NCBI GenBank assembly: GCA_036925085.1
Contig: JAUPFP010000204.1
Span: 17,509 to 81,508 of the forward strand
Direction of reading: 5' to 3'
Origin: Brachycybe producta
Lineage: Eukaryota > Arthropoda > Diplopoda > Playtdesmida > Andrognathidae
DNA length: 64,000 nucleotides
Below the pieces are notes generated by a model that made no database searches, was not told the origin of the DNA, and saw nothing but the letters and a program-made list of their open reading frames with translations. Below are positions 45,151 through 54,198 of this stretch, in pieces; positions within the stretch are counted from its first letter, which is position 1, and every line of letters begins with the position of its first letter. A program made the translations under genes and the position numbers.

Positions 45151-46657
45151 ATATTCTACTTCAACATCAACTTCAATTTCAACTTCAACTTTAACTTCAA
45201 CTTTAACTTCAACTTCAACTTCGAATTCAACTTCAAATTCAACTTTAACTTCAACTTCAACTCCAACTTCAACTTCAACTTCAACTTCAACTTCAACTTC
45301 AAATTCAACTTCAACTTCAACTTCATATTCTACTTCAACATCAACTTCAATTTCAACTTCAACTTTAACTTCAACTTTAACTTCAACTTCAACTTCGAAT
45401 TCAACTTCAAATTCAACTTTAACTTCAACTTCAACTTCAACTTCAACTTCAAATTCAACTTCAACTTCAACTTCATATTCTACTTCAACATCAACTTCAA
45501 TTTCAATTTCAACTTTAACTTCAACTTTAACTTCAACTTCAACTTCGAATTCAACTTCAAATTCAACTTTAACTTCAACTTCAACTTCAACTTCAAATTC
45601 AACTTCAAATTCAACTTCAACTTCAACTTCATATTCTATTTCAACATCAACTTCAATTTCAACTTCAACTTTAACTTCAACTTTACCTTCAACTTCAACT
45701 TCGAATTCAACTTCAAATTCAATTTCAAATTCAATTTTAACTTCAACTTCAATTTCAACTTTAACTTCAACTTCAACTTCAACTTCAACTTCAATTTCAA
45801 TTTCAAATTCATTTTCAACTTCAACTTCAACTTCAACTTCAACATCAACTTCAACTTCAACTTCAACTTCAAATTCAACTTCAACTTCAACTTCAACTTC
45901 AACTTCAACTTTAACTTCAACATCAACTTCAACTTCAAATTCAACTTCAACTTCAACTTCAACTTCAACTTCAAATTCAACTTCAACTTCAACTTCATAT
46001 TCTACTTCAACATCAACTTCAATTTCAACTTCAACTTTAACTTCAACTTTAACTTCAACTTCAACTTCAAATTCAACTTCAAATTCAACTTTAACTTCAA
46101 CTTCAACTTCAACTTCAACTTCAACTTCAACTTCAACTTCAACTTCAAATTCAACTTCAACTTCAACTTCATATTCTACTTCAACATCAACTTCAATTTC
46201 AACTTCAACTTTAACTTCAACTTTATCTTCAACTTCAACTTCGAATTCAACTTCAAATTCAACTTTAACTTCAACTTCAACTTCAACTTCAACTTCAAAT
46301 TCAACTTCAACTTCAACTTCATATTCTACTTCAACATCAACTTCAATTTCAATTTCAACTTTAACTTCAACTTTAACTTCAACTTCAACTTCTAATTCAA
46401 CTTCAAATTCAACTTTAACTTCAACTTCAACTTCAACTTCAAATTCAACTTCAAATTCAACTTCAACTTCAACTTCATATTCTATTTCAACATCAACTTC
46501 AATTTCAACTTCAACTTTAACTTCAACTTTAACTTCAACTTCAACTTCGAATTCAACTTCAAATTCAACTTTAACTTCAACTTCAACTTCAATTCCAACT
46601 TCATTTTCAACTTTAACTTCACCTTCAACTTCAACTTCAACTTCAACTTCAACTTTA

Positions 46658-46661
46658 ACTT
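46658..46661. repeat. Target-site duplication of element B, left copy
   Basis: ACTT directly before the 5' LTR; matches 58781-58784. Same four bases as for element A. Confidence 0.75.
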
Positions 46662-46805
46662 TGTGACGACCCAGTTCTGCTCCTTTTTGGTGCAGAACTA
46701 AATCCCATGTCGTCTGCTAGGCACTTGCTAAATTGAGTGCCAGGCAGACGACAAAATGGCCAGCAAGGGTCCCTGTCCTCCCCCAGGTGGAGCAGCCTGG
46801 GGGTG

Positions 46806-46812
46806 TATATAA
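46806..46812 (+). promoter_or_regulatory. TATA box of element B promoter
   Basis: TATATAA within the 5' LTR, about 275 bases before AATAAA; start of transcription expected near 46835-46840. Confidence 0.7.
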
Positions 46813-47081
46813 TGGCGGCGGCCATTGTATACTGGACAGTGGAAATGAAACCCTTATGCAGAGTGCATGTGCTTGTTGCTTCTTCAATCAGCAGGTGGCC
46901 AAGATGGCCACCATTCATCTCTTTTGTTTGCCTTTGTGATAGAGGTTAATTACCTCCTCTCCTGGCTGGAATTAGCCAGGAGATTCATCTTTAATTGCAT
47001 CTCTTTGTTGGCTCTCTGCTGGTACAATTACCAGCAGATATTGCCTGTTTACAGTGAGTGTTTTTATTGTTTATTCTGGTG

Positions 47082-47087
47082 AATAAA
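47082..47087 (+). terminator. AATAAA signal in element B 5' LTR
   Basis: Consensus polyadenylation signal in GGTGAATAAATATC; the copy at 58368-58373 would be the one used. Confidence 0.55.
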
Positions 47088-47438
47088 TATCTTGTTATTT
47101 TCACTCTCTCCAACCACTGTGTCCGTGTCATATTATTTCTTTAATATTACTGGGGAAGTTACCGTGGGGAAGGTGGGGGTTCCGGTGTGGGGAAGCGCCG
47201 TCACCATCACCGTCCTGTTCCGCCATGTTTTCCAGCATGTCGGCCGGTGCTTCGCGCGCGGTTCCGCGGTAGGATCCATCGGGGATCTACCGTGGGTTCC
47301 TCGTCTTGTTCGGCGGTCTTTCGTCCGTCGACGTGCGGCGAGGGAGACGACCTCCGTCCGGCGCTACCCGTGGACACGGACGGGTACAAGAGGAGGGCTG
47401 GCCAGCGCTTCGACCCGTCCCAAGGAGGTCAAGCGACG

Positions 47439-47444
47439 GTAAGT
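47439..47444 (+). other. Leader splice donor-like site (element B)
   Basis: GCGACG|GTAAGT near the end of the LTR, equivalent to 12719-12724 in element A. The frame reading GCG ACG matches the phase of the ORF3 acceptor at 54928; no ATG is present in that leader frame. Confidence 0.5.
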
Positions 47445-47467
47445 TGTTTCAGAATTTGCCGTAGGTA

Positions 47468-47495
47468 TTGTAGCGACCAAGTCGGGTCGTTACAA
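47468..47495 (+). other. Terminal stem-loop at the LTR end beside the primer site (element B)
   Basis: TTGTAGCGACC pairs with GGTCGTTACAA (11 pairs including one G-T) around a 6-base loop. Equivalent to 12657-12683 in element A with different paired bases. Confidence 0.55.
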
Positions 47496-47496
47496 T

Positions 47497-47512
47497 TGGT
47501 GGAGGCGCCGGG
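47497..47512 (+). promoter_or_regulatory. Primer binding site, tRNA-Ala type with one mismatch (element B)
   Basis: TGGTGGAGGCGCCGGG two bases after the LTR. Differs from the element A site by C for T at position 10; otherwise complementary to tRNA-Ala 3' end. Confidence 0.75.
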
Positions 47513-48414
47513 TAGCGCTACCACCAGCCTCTCTTGTGCGGTCGGTAAGACCGGAGTCGTGTGGGGCCGGTAGGGCGTGGACATTTGTCCACGGAACTAC
47601 GGCCGATCGCGGCTTAGGGCGTAGTAGTCCGGTGAAGGACCGTGGGACACGGACGGTTGTCCGTGATACCGCGGTGGTCACCGGGGAAAGCCCTAGGTTA
47701 TCCGTAAGTACGACGGTGGGCACGGTGGTTGACCGTGCAGGACCGTCCGAACGCGGGATAACGGTTGTTTTTACCATCAGTATACCGGTAGCACGGTGAT
47801 TTACCGTGCAGGACCGGTAGAACCCGGTAAAAAGGCAACTTAACCGTAGCTTGTCCGGTAGACAGGTAGTACGCCATAGGGCACGGACTTTTGTCCGTGG
47901 AACTGCGGCGAAAACCCGTCTACGGCCAGGTTTACCGGTGATACCGTGGGACACGGACTGTTGTCCGTGATACCGTGGTAAAACCGGGTTACGGTCAAGT
48001 TTTACCGTTAGTAGACGGTGGATTACGGACTTGTGTCCGTGAATCACCGTTCGAACACGGTAAGAAGTCAGTTTCACCGTTGGTGGACGGTAGATTACGG
48101 ACCGTTGTCCGTGTATCTCCGTTCTAGGACGGTGAAAGAGCTTGTTACCGCGATTAGACGGTGAATAGCGGACGGTTGTCCGTATATCACCGGTCGAAAA
48201 CGGTAAGAAGGAGCTCCACCGTAAATCTGACCGTGGGACACGGACTTTTGTCCGTGAAACTGCGGTAGTTTACGGTTTTACCGTTAATTGTCGGTGTTTT
48301 GCGGACTCTTGTCCGTAAATTCACCGTATTGCACGGTAGAGTTTCTTCCAACAAGTGGTGGCCAGTTTTGCCCGTGTTCGCACGGACGAAATCGGCCAAG
48401 ACCCTGTTTTCCCG
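47513..48414 (+). other. Untranslated leader of element B with nine short hairpins
   Basis: About 900 bases with no supported gene. Nine dyads: GTGGAC-ATTT-GTCCAC at 47577-47592, then CGGAC-4 nt-GTCCG cores at 47648-47665, 47882-47899, 47952-47969, 48025-48040, 48097-48112, 48169-48182, 48239-48256 and 48302-48315. Loops vary (TTTT, GGTT, TGTT, TTGT, CGTT, TCTT) while stems stay perfect. The last six are about 70 bases apart. Confidence 0.85.
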
Positions 48415-50235
48415 ATGTCTGGGCGGGGAAGCAGTTTGTTGGAAGGATTGGAGTTGCGTTCCCGCACCGTCGGCCGTGGAAGGCGGCCGGAGGGGCAGCA
48501 CCCTGTTGAGGGTGCTGTTGGCGGGAACGTACCCGGTGACTCCACGGAGGAAGGTGTCGTAGAAATTGTTTCTACGGACCAACCTCCGGCGGGAGGCTTT
48601 GTGACGGTGCGGACGCACCGTCGGGACACTGCCTCCGGGGGAGCACCGGGAGACGGTGGTGATGGAGGGTCACCGACCCCAACTGGGACAGGCGTACGGC
48701 CTATGGCCGGCCTGTTAACCTCCACCGCCTCCTGTCCGGTTGGACGTGGAGGTAATCCCTTAGCGGGAGAGGTGGTAGGGACCCCGGGGCCACCCTCAGT
48801 GAACACGACGTCATGGTTGGCGTCGATGACTGAGGAGGAGCTCCGTGAGGTTGCCAGGGGGATTGATGAACTGCGATGGCAGGGTCATCTTTCCCCAGGG
48901 ATCGGGCGGCTCCATCGGTCGCAACCTCGGTTCACACCGTCGCCCGTGCACCGGGAAGGTGCAGGTAGGGAGGTGCCGCCGGCTCCGGCCAGGCGGGTGC
49001 CTCCAGGTGGAGGAACTCGGACCGCTCCTACGGGAGGCGGTCGGGGAGTTCCTCCGCCCGTTCAGCGACCACGGGTCCACTTGGTGGAACCCGAGGATGC
49101 TGAACCCGATGCTGAGACTTCGGGGAACCGGAGCAGGGCACCACGGCGGGTAAGTACCGCGCCGTGGACGCCTGCACCGGCTGTCCCGTCGGAGATTCAG
49201 GCGTTTGGGTTTTTTAACCCGGTTCACTCGTTTATCCGTTATGATGGACGAGAGGACATTACGCCTTTTCTCCGGCAGTTCGAAGCCAAAGCTCGGGCTC
49301 AGCGCTGGACGGATGAGGCCAGGTGCAGTTTCTTTACGTACCTGCTCGATGGTCCGGCTGAGGAACATTACGCCTGTTTGGTGGAGTTCAAGCCGAACCT
49401 GACCTGGCCGGAGTTGAGGCAGGCTATGCTTCACCGCTTTGGGACGATGAATCAGGCTCAGGCCTGTTTCGACCGTTTCGAGGCCATGAAGCAAGGGCCT
49501 GCAGAATCACTCCAGGCATTCTACTGGCGCTTTGTTGAGCTAGCAGAACGAGTTTCTCCTGGTGAGGACGAGTCTTGTCGACTCCTCCGGTATAAGAAGA
49601 AACTGCAGCCGGAGATTCTCAGACCTCTCTGGGGATCAAAAGCTGAGACGGTCAGGGACTTTACCACCGAGGCAATGTTGGTCGAGGCCGACATGCTTAC
49701 GGCGGGAGCGTTACCTGCCCGTACCTTGACGGTACCAGGGACCCAGGCTGCGGCCAAGGTCTCTGGTGCTGTGGCAAAGCCCAAGAGCTCTGCTACGTCT
49801 ACTTCTACCTCTTCGGGTGTGAAGGCAGCGGCACCGTCCAAATCGGACGGAGCTACTGCCAAGACCGGAGGGCAGAAGGGAAGAAAGACGAAGCGGCAGA
49901 GCCAGGGTGGAAATAAGTCCACAGCAGCCCCGTCAAGTTCCAGCCAAACGGCTGGAGGTGGAGGTCCTACTCGTAGGCAACCAGGTCCATGCTTTCGGTG
50001 TAACCAAATGGGTCACCTTAGGAAGGACTGTCCGAGGGCAGTTGCCCAAGGACAGGTTGCTCGAGTACCACCGGGCGAAAGCCCAGTGGTGCAGTACCTG
50101 CCGGGTCTAGCACCCGTGGTACTGCAGGGCCGGGAGTATCTGTCCACCGTCATTGATGGACAGATGTTCTATCTACCTGTCGCCAGAAACGAGGGCCCGC
50201 CCTCGTTAAACCGGCGCCGGTCCCTGCAGAACTGA
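48415..50235 (+). CDS. gag: Element B gag
   Basis: 606 residues from the ATG at 48415; the frame is open further upstream to a GTG at 48355, but the ATG gives an N-terminus that lines up with element A (GLELR motif shortly after the start). The N-terminal half is Gly/Pro/Arg-rich. The gag capsid-like domain begins around FGFFNPVHSFIRYDGREDIT and is closely similar to that of A. A Lys/Ser-rich linker precedes one CCHC knuckle (C526, C529, H534, C539), followed by the conserved tail motif GREYLSTVIDGQ. TGA at 50233-50235 lies in the loop of the frameshift hairpin. The gene appears intact. Confidence 0.93.
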   Translation: MSGRGSSLLEGLELRSRTVGRGRRPEGQHPVEGAVGGNVPGDSTEEGVVEIVSTDQPPAGGFVTVRTHRRDTASGGAPGDGGDGGSPTPTGTGVRPMAGLLTSTASCPVGRGGNPLAGEVVGTPGPPSVNTTSWLASMTEEELREVARGIDELRWQGHLSPGIGRLHRSQPRFTPSPVHREGAGREVPPAPARRVPPGGGTRTAPTGGGRGVPPPVQRPRVHLVEPEDAEPDAETSGNRSRAPRRVSTAPWTPAPAVPSEIQAFGFFNPVHSFIRYDGREDITPFLRQFEAKARAQRWTDEARCSFFTYLLDGPAEEHYACLVEFKPNLTWPELRQAMLHRFGTMNQAQACFDRFEAMKQGPAESLQAFYWRFVELAERVSPGEDESCRLLRYKKKLQPEILRPLWGSKAETVRDFTTEAMLVEADMLTAGALPARTLTVPGTQAAAKVSGAVAKPKSSATSTSTSSGVKAAAPSKSDGATAKTGGQKGRKTKRQSQGGNKSTAAPSSSSQTAGGGGPTRRQPGPCFRCNQMGHLRKDCPRAVAQGQVARVPPGESPVVQYLPGLAPVVLQGREYLSTVIDGQMFYLPVARNEGPPSLNRRRSLQN

Positions 50236-50250
50236 GCTGCAGACGACCGG
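50205..50250 (+). promoter_or_regulatory. -1 ribosomal frameshift signal between gag and pol (element B)
   Basis: Heptamer G TTA AAC (50205-50211) in the gag frame, 5-nt spacer, then a hairpin: outer stem CCGGTC (50217-50222) with GACCGG (50245-50250), inner stem CTGCAG (50224-50229) with CTGCAG (50237-50242), loop AACTGAG with the gag stop. After a -1 slip the frame is open into pol. Confidence 0.8.
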
Positions 50251-53200
50251 TAATGCTTGAAAACTCAGGTGCCCGGCAAAGCCGGCGAAGTAAAGAAGGA
50301 GCGTACCTTCGGGCAGTCTCCAGATATGTGGGTATCCTGCATGACGCAGGGGTGCCTCTGGCTAGGTCTGCGGACCCAGAAATTACCCAGTGGGTATTTC
50401 AGGAGCCAAGCCCCACACTGGAAGCTGCGCTTGCCCGGCTGGAGAGCTGGGTGGCACCTTTCTTCCCTGATGAGGGGGAGGAAGGTCCGAACGGTACGGG
50501 CATTACGAGGGCTTCGAGCGTTGGTGCGCCCATGCTGTCGCCCAGGCCTGGTGGGTCTCCTGGGGTGGAGACTGGAAGCCAGGCCCCTGAGCATCCGGTA
50601 CGACCGGATGAGGCTCAGAGAAGTAATGTCGGGCAACGACGGTTGCCCATTCCGGAATTACAGAGCCGTGCTTACTTGCGTGGGGCACCGCGTGTTCTGG
50701 TGTCGATGGATGGTCGGCTGGTTGAGTCGATCGTCGACACCGGTGCCGAAGTATCGGTAATGAGCATGTCGGTGGCACGGGAGATGGAGTTACCGGTGCA
50801 GGAGGTTAGCCTCCCCTCATTCCTGACGGGCATGAGCGGGTACTCCATCCAGATAGAAGGAGTCATGTACGTGGACATGTCAATCCACGGACGGTCCATA
50901 CATACCCATCTTCTCCTCATTGAGGGGGAAGGGGAAGCCGTAATAGGTGTTGACCTGGCTTCCCAGTTTGGGTTAATGTTGGACGTCGTGAGCCGGAAAG
51001 TTTATTTCCGGGAAGACATCTGGAATGCACATCCAGATGCTCTTCATGCCGCACTGGCCGTCCAGGCTGCGCAGGGTACTTCGGTACAACTTCCGAACTC
51101 GGTGTTGGAGGCGTTGGCGAGGCTTCACGATTCTGTGGAGCCGGTGCTACTTCCTCCTTTCGGGTTCCCGGAAGGTATGCCTGCAGAGCCTGAAAAGGTG
51201 GATGGGTGGGTTGACATTGTGTCACCTACGCTCGCCGAGACCAGTTCTCCAATTAGGAGCGGGGAAGTTTGTTCCCTGCGACTGTTGCAGAACGTATGGT
51301 TATCAGCTCATGCGCGGAAGGTAGTTTCCGTGAGCTTGATAGAGCATGCTGGCCCTGGACAGCTGCTTCTCGTTGAGCCCCATCGTAAAGCCTTAGGAGG
51401 CCGTGGTCTGTTGGCAGTGGCAGGGATTGCCGAAGCCACAGAGGAAGGCTCTTACGACATTTGGCTTGAGAACGTCGCCGACGTACCCATTGCCCTGGAG
51501 ACAGGGGAGGGTGTGGCGACAGCTCAAGCTGTGGAGGCAGCCCTAGTGGTGGGACTGGACGTTCCATCTAAGTTGAGAGGGGGAGACCCCACTCATGGAG
51601 ATGGTCGACCAGGGGGGCTTCCGCCTAAGTTGAGAGGGGCAACCAAGAAAGGTCGCCGGATCCTCAATGCGGAAGTCAAGCCCACTCTCAAAGAGTGCCT
51701 TAAAATCGGACCTAGTCTGAAGCCTGAGGAGGCGGCACAGCTTCGGGAGTTCCTGCTGGAACGCCGTGATCATTTTGCGTTCGATTATACAGAGCTGGGG
51801 GAAACCCCGCTCGTCGAGCACACTATAGATACCGGTGGGCTACCTCCTGTGCGTGAAGGTTTGCGAAGAACCGCTCCGGCGGCTCGTGCAATCGAGAGAG
51901 AAGAGGTAGCGAAGATGTTGGATGCAGGGGTAATCCAACCTTCGCATAGTCCCTACGCGAGCCCTATTTTGCTTGTTCGCAAGAAGGATGGTGGCTTCCG
52001 TTTCTGTGTGGACTATCGGCGACTGAATGCCCAGACTAAGGCGGATCAGTACCCATTACCTCGCATCGATGATGCCCTCGATTCACTTGCTGGAGCGAAG
52101 TATTTCGCAACCTTAGACCTTGCTAGTGGCTACTGGCAGGTCAGGATGGCGGAGCAAGACATTGAGAAGACAGCATTCATTTGCTCTCAAGGTCTGTTTG
52201 AGTTCCGAAAAATGCCTTTCGGACTCTGCAATGCTCCTGCCACTATGCAAAGAGCGTTAGACCTCTTGTTGGCGGGACACAAGTGGGAGAGCTGCTTGGT
52301 GTACCTAGACGATATTATCGTCTTTGGGAGCACCTTCGAGCAGTTTCTCGAACGCTTGAGTACTGTCCTGAGACTGTTACGAGGGGCGGAGCTGAAACTC
52401 CAGCCGAAGAAATGTTTCTTCGGTTTTGACAAGGTCAAATATCTCGGTCACATTGTGAGTGCCGAGGGAGTTGCTCCGGACCCGGGACTCGTAAGAGCAG
52501 TCGAGGAGTTCGATGTCCCTACAACGGTGACCGCCGTCCGAAGTTTTCTTGGACTGGCCGGCTACTACCGTAGGTTCATCAAGGACTTTGCCAAGATCGC
52601 AAGACCTCTGCATGATCTGACCAGGAAGGATGCGTCCTTTGATTGGTCGGAACAGTGTGGTCTAGCTTTCGAACGGTTAAAGGCATTTTTAACCGAGGCA
52701 CCGGTGCTCACCATGTATGATCCACGTGGTGAGGTGTTAATACACACCGATGCTAGTGGGTACGGTCTAGGTGTCGTAGTATACCAGAAGTTACCTGAGG
52801 ACAAGGCTCCTCGGGTTCTGGCCTACGCTAGCCGTCTCATGAAGGGACCGGAAACACGGTATAGTGTCACCGAGCAGGAATGCTTGGCGATCATGTTTGC
52901 CGTGGGTAAATTCCGACCTTACATCTTTAACCGAGACTTTGTGATCGTAACAGATCACCATGCGCTCTGTCATTTGCAGACTGCCAAAAACCTGCAAGGC
53001 AGGTTGGGGCGTTGGCAAATGCAGTTGCAGGAGTACCGGTATAAGATTCAGTTTAAGAAGGGGAAACTTCACGAGGATGCTGACTGTTTGAGTCGGTATC
53101 CAGTGAATGACGTTGTTGATCCTTCTTTGCCTGAACACGTCGAAGCCGACGTGGGTGAGGTGATTTACCGGATCCGGTCTGAGGTGGATTGGGTAATGGA

Positions 53201-54134
53201 GCAGGCCAACGACAGTTGGTGCTCCAAGGTGAAGCGTGAGCTCTCCACCGACCCCGACTCGGACTTAAGGTTCAAGTTCGTGGTGGCAGACAAGTTGTTG
53301 TATGCCATCAAATCCATTCAGGATCGCACTAGAACTGTGTTGGTTGTGCCGAGGTCGTGTCAAGCCTTCTGCTTGCGGAAGTTGCACGATAGCTCCGAAG
53401 CTGGTCACTTCGGAGTGTACAAGACCTACCAACGTATGCGTACTCGTTTCTACTGGTTAGGTATGAAACGTGACACGGTGGAGTATGTTAAGTCATGCTT
53501 AGTGTGTCAGAGAGTACGGCAGTTCGCAAGAGCTCAAGGATTCTTGCAACCCATAGTTCCTGAATACCCGGTTCATGCCTGGGGAATGGACTTCGTTGGG
53601 CCTTTTCCCGCGTCCGTGGGTGGAGTCACCTATGTTTTGATTATGGTGGATTACTTCACCCGGTACGGCGTGGCAAAGGCAGTACGAAGGGCTACGGCCG
53701 CTTGTGTTGTCAAGTTTCTGAAAGATGAGATCTTGTCGGTGTATGGCACACCGACTACTCTCGTCTCGGATCGTGGATCCCAGTTCTGTAGCAGGATTTT
53801 GCGAAAGTTCCGGGAGCGTTATAATATAGCGCAGCACTTCACGACGGCGTACCATCCGCAAGCTAATGGGCTTACGGAGCGTACGAACAAGACCGTGATG
53901 GAAACCATCAAGCGTTACCTTGATCCCCTCAAGGAGCAACGTGATTGGTGGGAGAAATTGCGGCCCGCCGTGTGGGCCTACAACACTGCGGTGCAGGAGA
54001 GCACGGAAGTGTCTCCGTACCAATTGTTGTTTGGTCGTGAGCCTAGGTTGGGGATTGACAATCTCCTCCCTAACGGTCCGGTCCGTGACTTGCCCGACCA
54101 GCAAGCCGTGGAGGAGCGTGCTCGTCAAAATTAA
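50211..54134 (+). CDS. pol: Element B pol, truncated after the integrase core
   Basis: Continuous with the -1 frame from the slippery site; an ATG at 50253 is the first Met. Numbering from it: aspartic protease DTGA (D162), linker with SKLRG twice, reverse transcriptase with D622 and YLDD (684-687), RNase H with the same motifs as element A, integrase zinc domain HHCC and core D1113, D1173, E1209. The frame stops at residue 1293, directly after DLPDQQAVEERARQ. In element A about 350 further residues follow before the splice donor, including the GPY/F module and the RYNLRPR motif. Here these are replaced by about 70 bases of AT-rich sequence. The integrase is therefore expected to be defective; the rest looks intact. 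Confidence 0.93.
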   Translation, partial: PAPVPAELSCRRPVMLENSGARQSRRSKEGAYLRAVSRYVGILHDAGVPLARSADPEITQWVFQEPSPTLEAALARLESWVAPFFPDEGEEGPNGTGITRASSVGAPMLSPRPGGSPGVETGSQAPEHPVRPDEAQRSNVGQRRLPIPELQSRAYLRGAPRVLVSMDGRLVESIVDTGAEVSVMSMSVAREMELPVQEVSLPSFLTGMSGYSIQIEGVMYVDMSIHGRSIHTHLLLIEGEGEAVIGVDLASQFGLMLDVVSRKVYFREDIWNAHPDALHAALAVQAAQGTSVQLPNSVLEALARLHDSVEPVLLPPFGFPEGMPAEPEKVDGWVDIVSPTLAETSSPIRSGEVCSLRLLQNVWLSAHARKVVSVSLIEHAGPGQLLLVEPHRKALGGRGLLAVAGIAEATEEGSYDIWLENVADVPIALETGEGVATAQAVEAALVVGLDVPSKLRGGDPTHGDGRPGGLPPKLRGATKKGRRILNAEVKPTLKECLKIGPSLKPEEAAQLREFLLERRDHFAFDYTELGETPLVEHTIDTGGLPPVREGLRRTAPAARAIEREEVAKMLDAGVIQPSHSPYASPILLVRKKDGGFRFCVDYRRLNAQTKADQYPLPRIDDALDSLAGAKYFATLDLASGYWQVRMAEQDIEKTAFICSQGLFEFRKMPFGLCNAPATMQRALDLLLAGHKWESCLVYLDDIIVFGSTFEQFLERLSTVLRLLRGAELKLQPKKCFFGFDKVKYLGHIVSAEGVAPDPGLVRAVEEFDVPTTVTAVRSFLGLAGYYRRFIKDFAKIARPLHDLTRKDASFDWSEQCGLAFERLKAFLTEAPVLTMYDPRGEVLIHTDASGYGLGVVVYQKLPEDKAPRVLAYASRLMKGPETRYSVTEQECLAIMFAVGKFRPYIFNRDFVIVTDHHALCHLQTAKNLQGRLGRWQMQLQEYRYKIQFKKGKLHEDADCLSRYPVNDVVDPSLPEHVEADVGEVIYRIRSEVDWVMEQANDSWCSKVKRELSTDPDSDLRFKFVVADKLLYAIKSIQDRTRTVLVVPRSCQAFCLRKLHDSSEAGHFGVYKTYQRMRTRFYWLGMKRDTVEYVKSCLVCQRVRQFARAQGFLQPIVPEYPVHAWGMDFVGPFPASVGGVTYVLIMVDYFTRYGVAKAVRRATAACVVKFLKDEILSVYGTPTTLVSDRGSQFCSRILRKFRERYNIAQHFTTAYHPQANGLTERTNKTVMETIKRYLDPLKEQRDWWEKLRPAVWAYNTAVQESTEVSPYQLLFGREPRLGIDNLLPNGPVRDLPDQQAVEERARQN
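51568..51582 (+). promoter_or_regulatory. Internal polypurine-tract copy 1 in pol (element B)
   Basis: CTAAGTTGAGAGGGG followed by GGAGACCCC, as in element A. Shares AAGTTGAGAGG with the 3' polypurine tract. Confidence 0.45.
51625..51639 (+). promoter_or_regulatory. Internal polypurine-tract copy 2 in pol (element B)
   Basis: CTAAGTTGAGAGGGG, 57 bases after the first copy, the same spacing as in element A (57 bases). Encodes KLRG with identical codons. Confidence 0.45.
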
Positions 54135-54198
54135 AATATAAAGAATAATTAAAGAAAGACACGGCAAAAACTCAGGCTTATTGGATGCTACAAAAAAC
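54127..54198 (+). other. Deletion scar with AT-rich filler in element B
   Basis: Similarity to element A pol stops at about 54127 and resumes near 54196 at AAAGTAAGTCCC. The roughly 70 bases between are A-rich and do not match the missing integrase C-terminal coding region. It contains the pol stop. Confidence 0.7.

Larger units (their letters stand above)
29406..46661. repeat. (CTTCAA)n satellite, main array, right segment
   Basis: About 17.3 kb of the same hexamer array up to element B. It includes short (GTTCAA)n tracts (about 36465, 36655, 39115, 42940, 43990, 44750, 44945), the phase-breaking marker near 29787, 36016, 38875, 41311 and 44304, and several segmental duplications. No gene, RNA gene or promoter is seen. 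Confidence 0.97.
46662..47494 (+). repeat. Element B 5' LTR
   Basis: 833 bp, starting TGTGACGACC and ending GGTCGTTACA; second copy at 57948-58780 (offset 11286). It begins with inverted repeats GTTCTGC/GCAGAAC and a nested pair around CGTCTGC/GCAGACG. It carries TATATAA, AATAAA and a splice-donor-like GTAAGT. An AAGATGGCC motif like YY1 sites lies at 46901 downstream of the promoter. Confidence 0.97.

Noticed and set aside
47577..48315. CRISPR-like array of spaced palindromes in the leaders
   Set aside because: Repeats are short hairpins with variable loops inside a eukaryotic retrotransposon leader; no fixed repeat-spacer sizes or cas genes.
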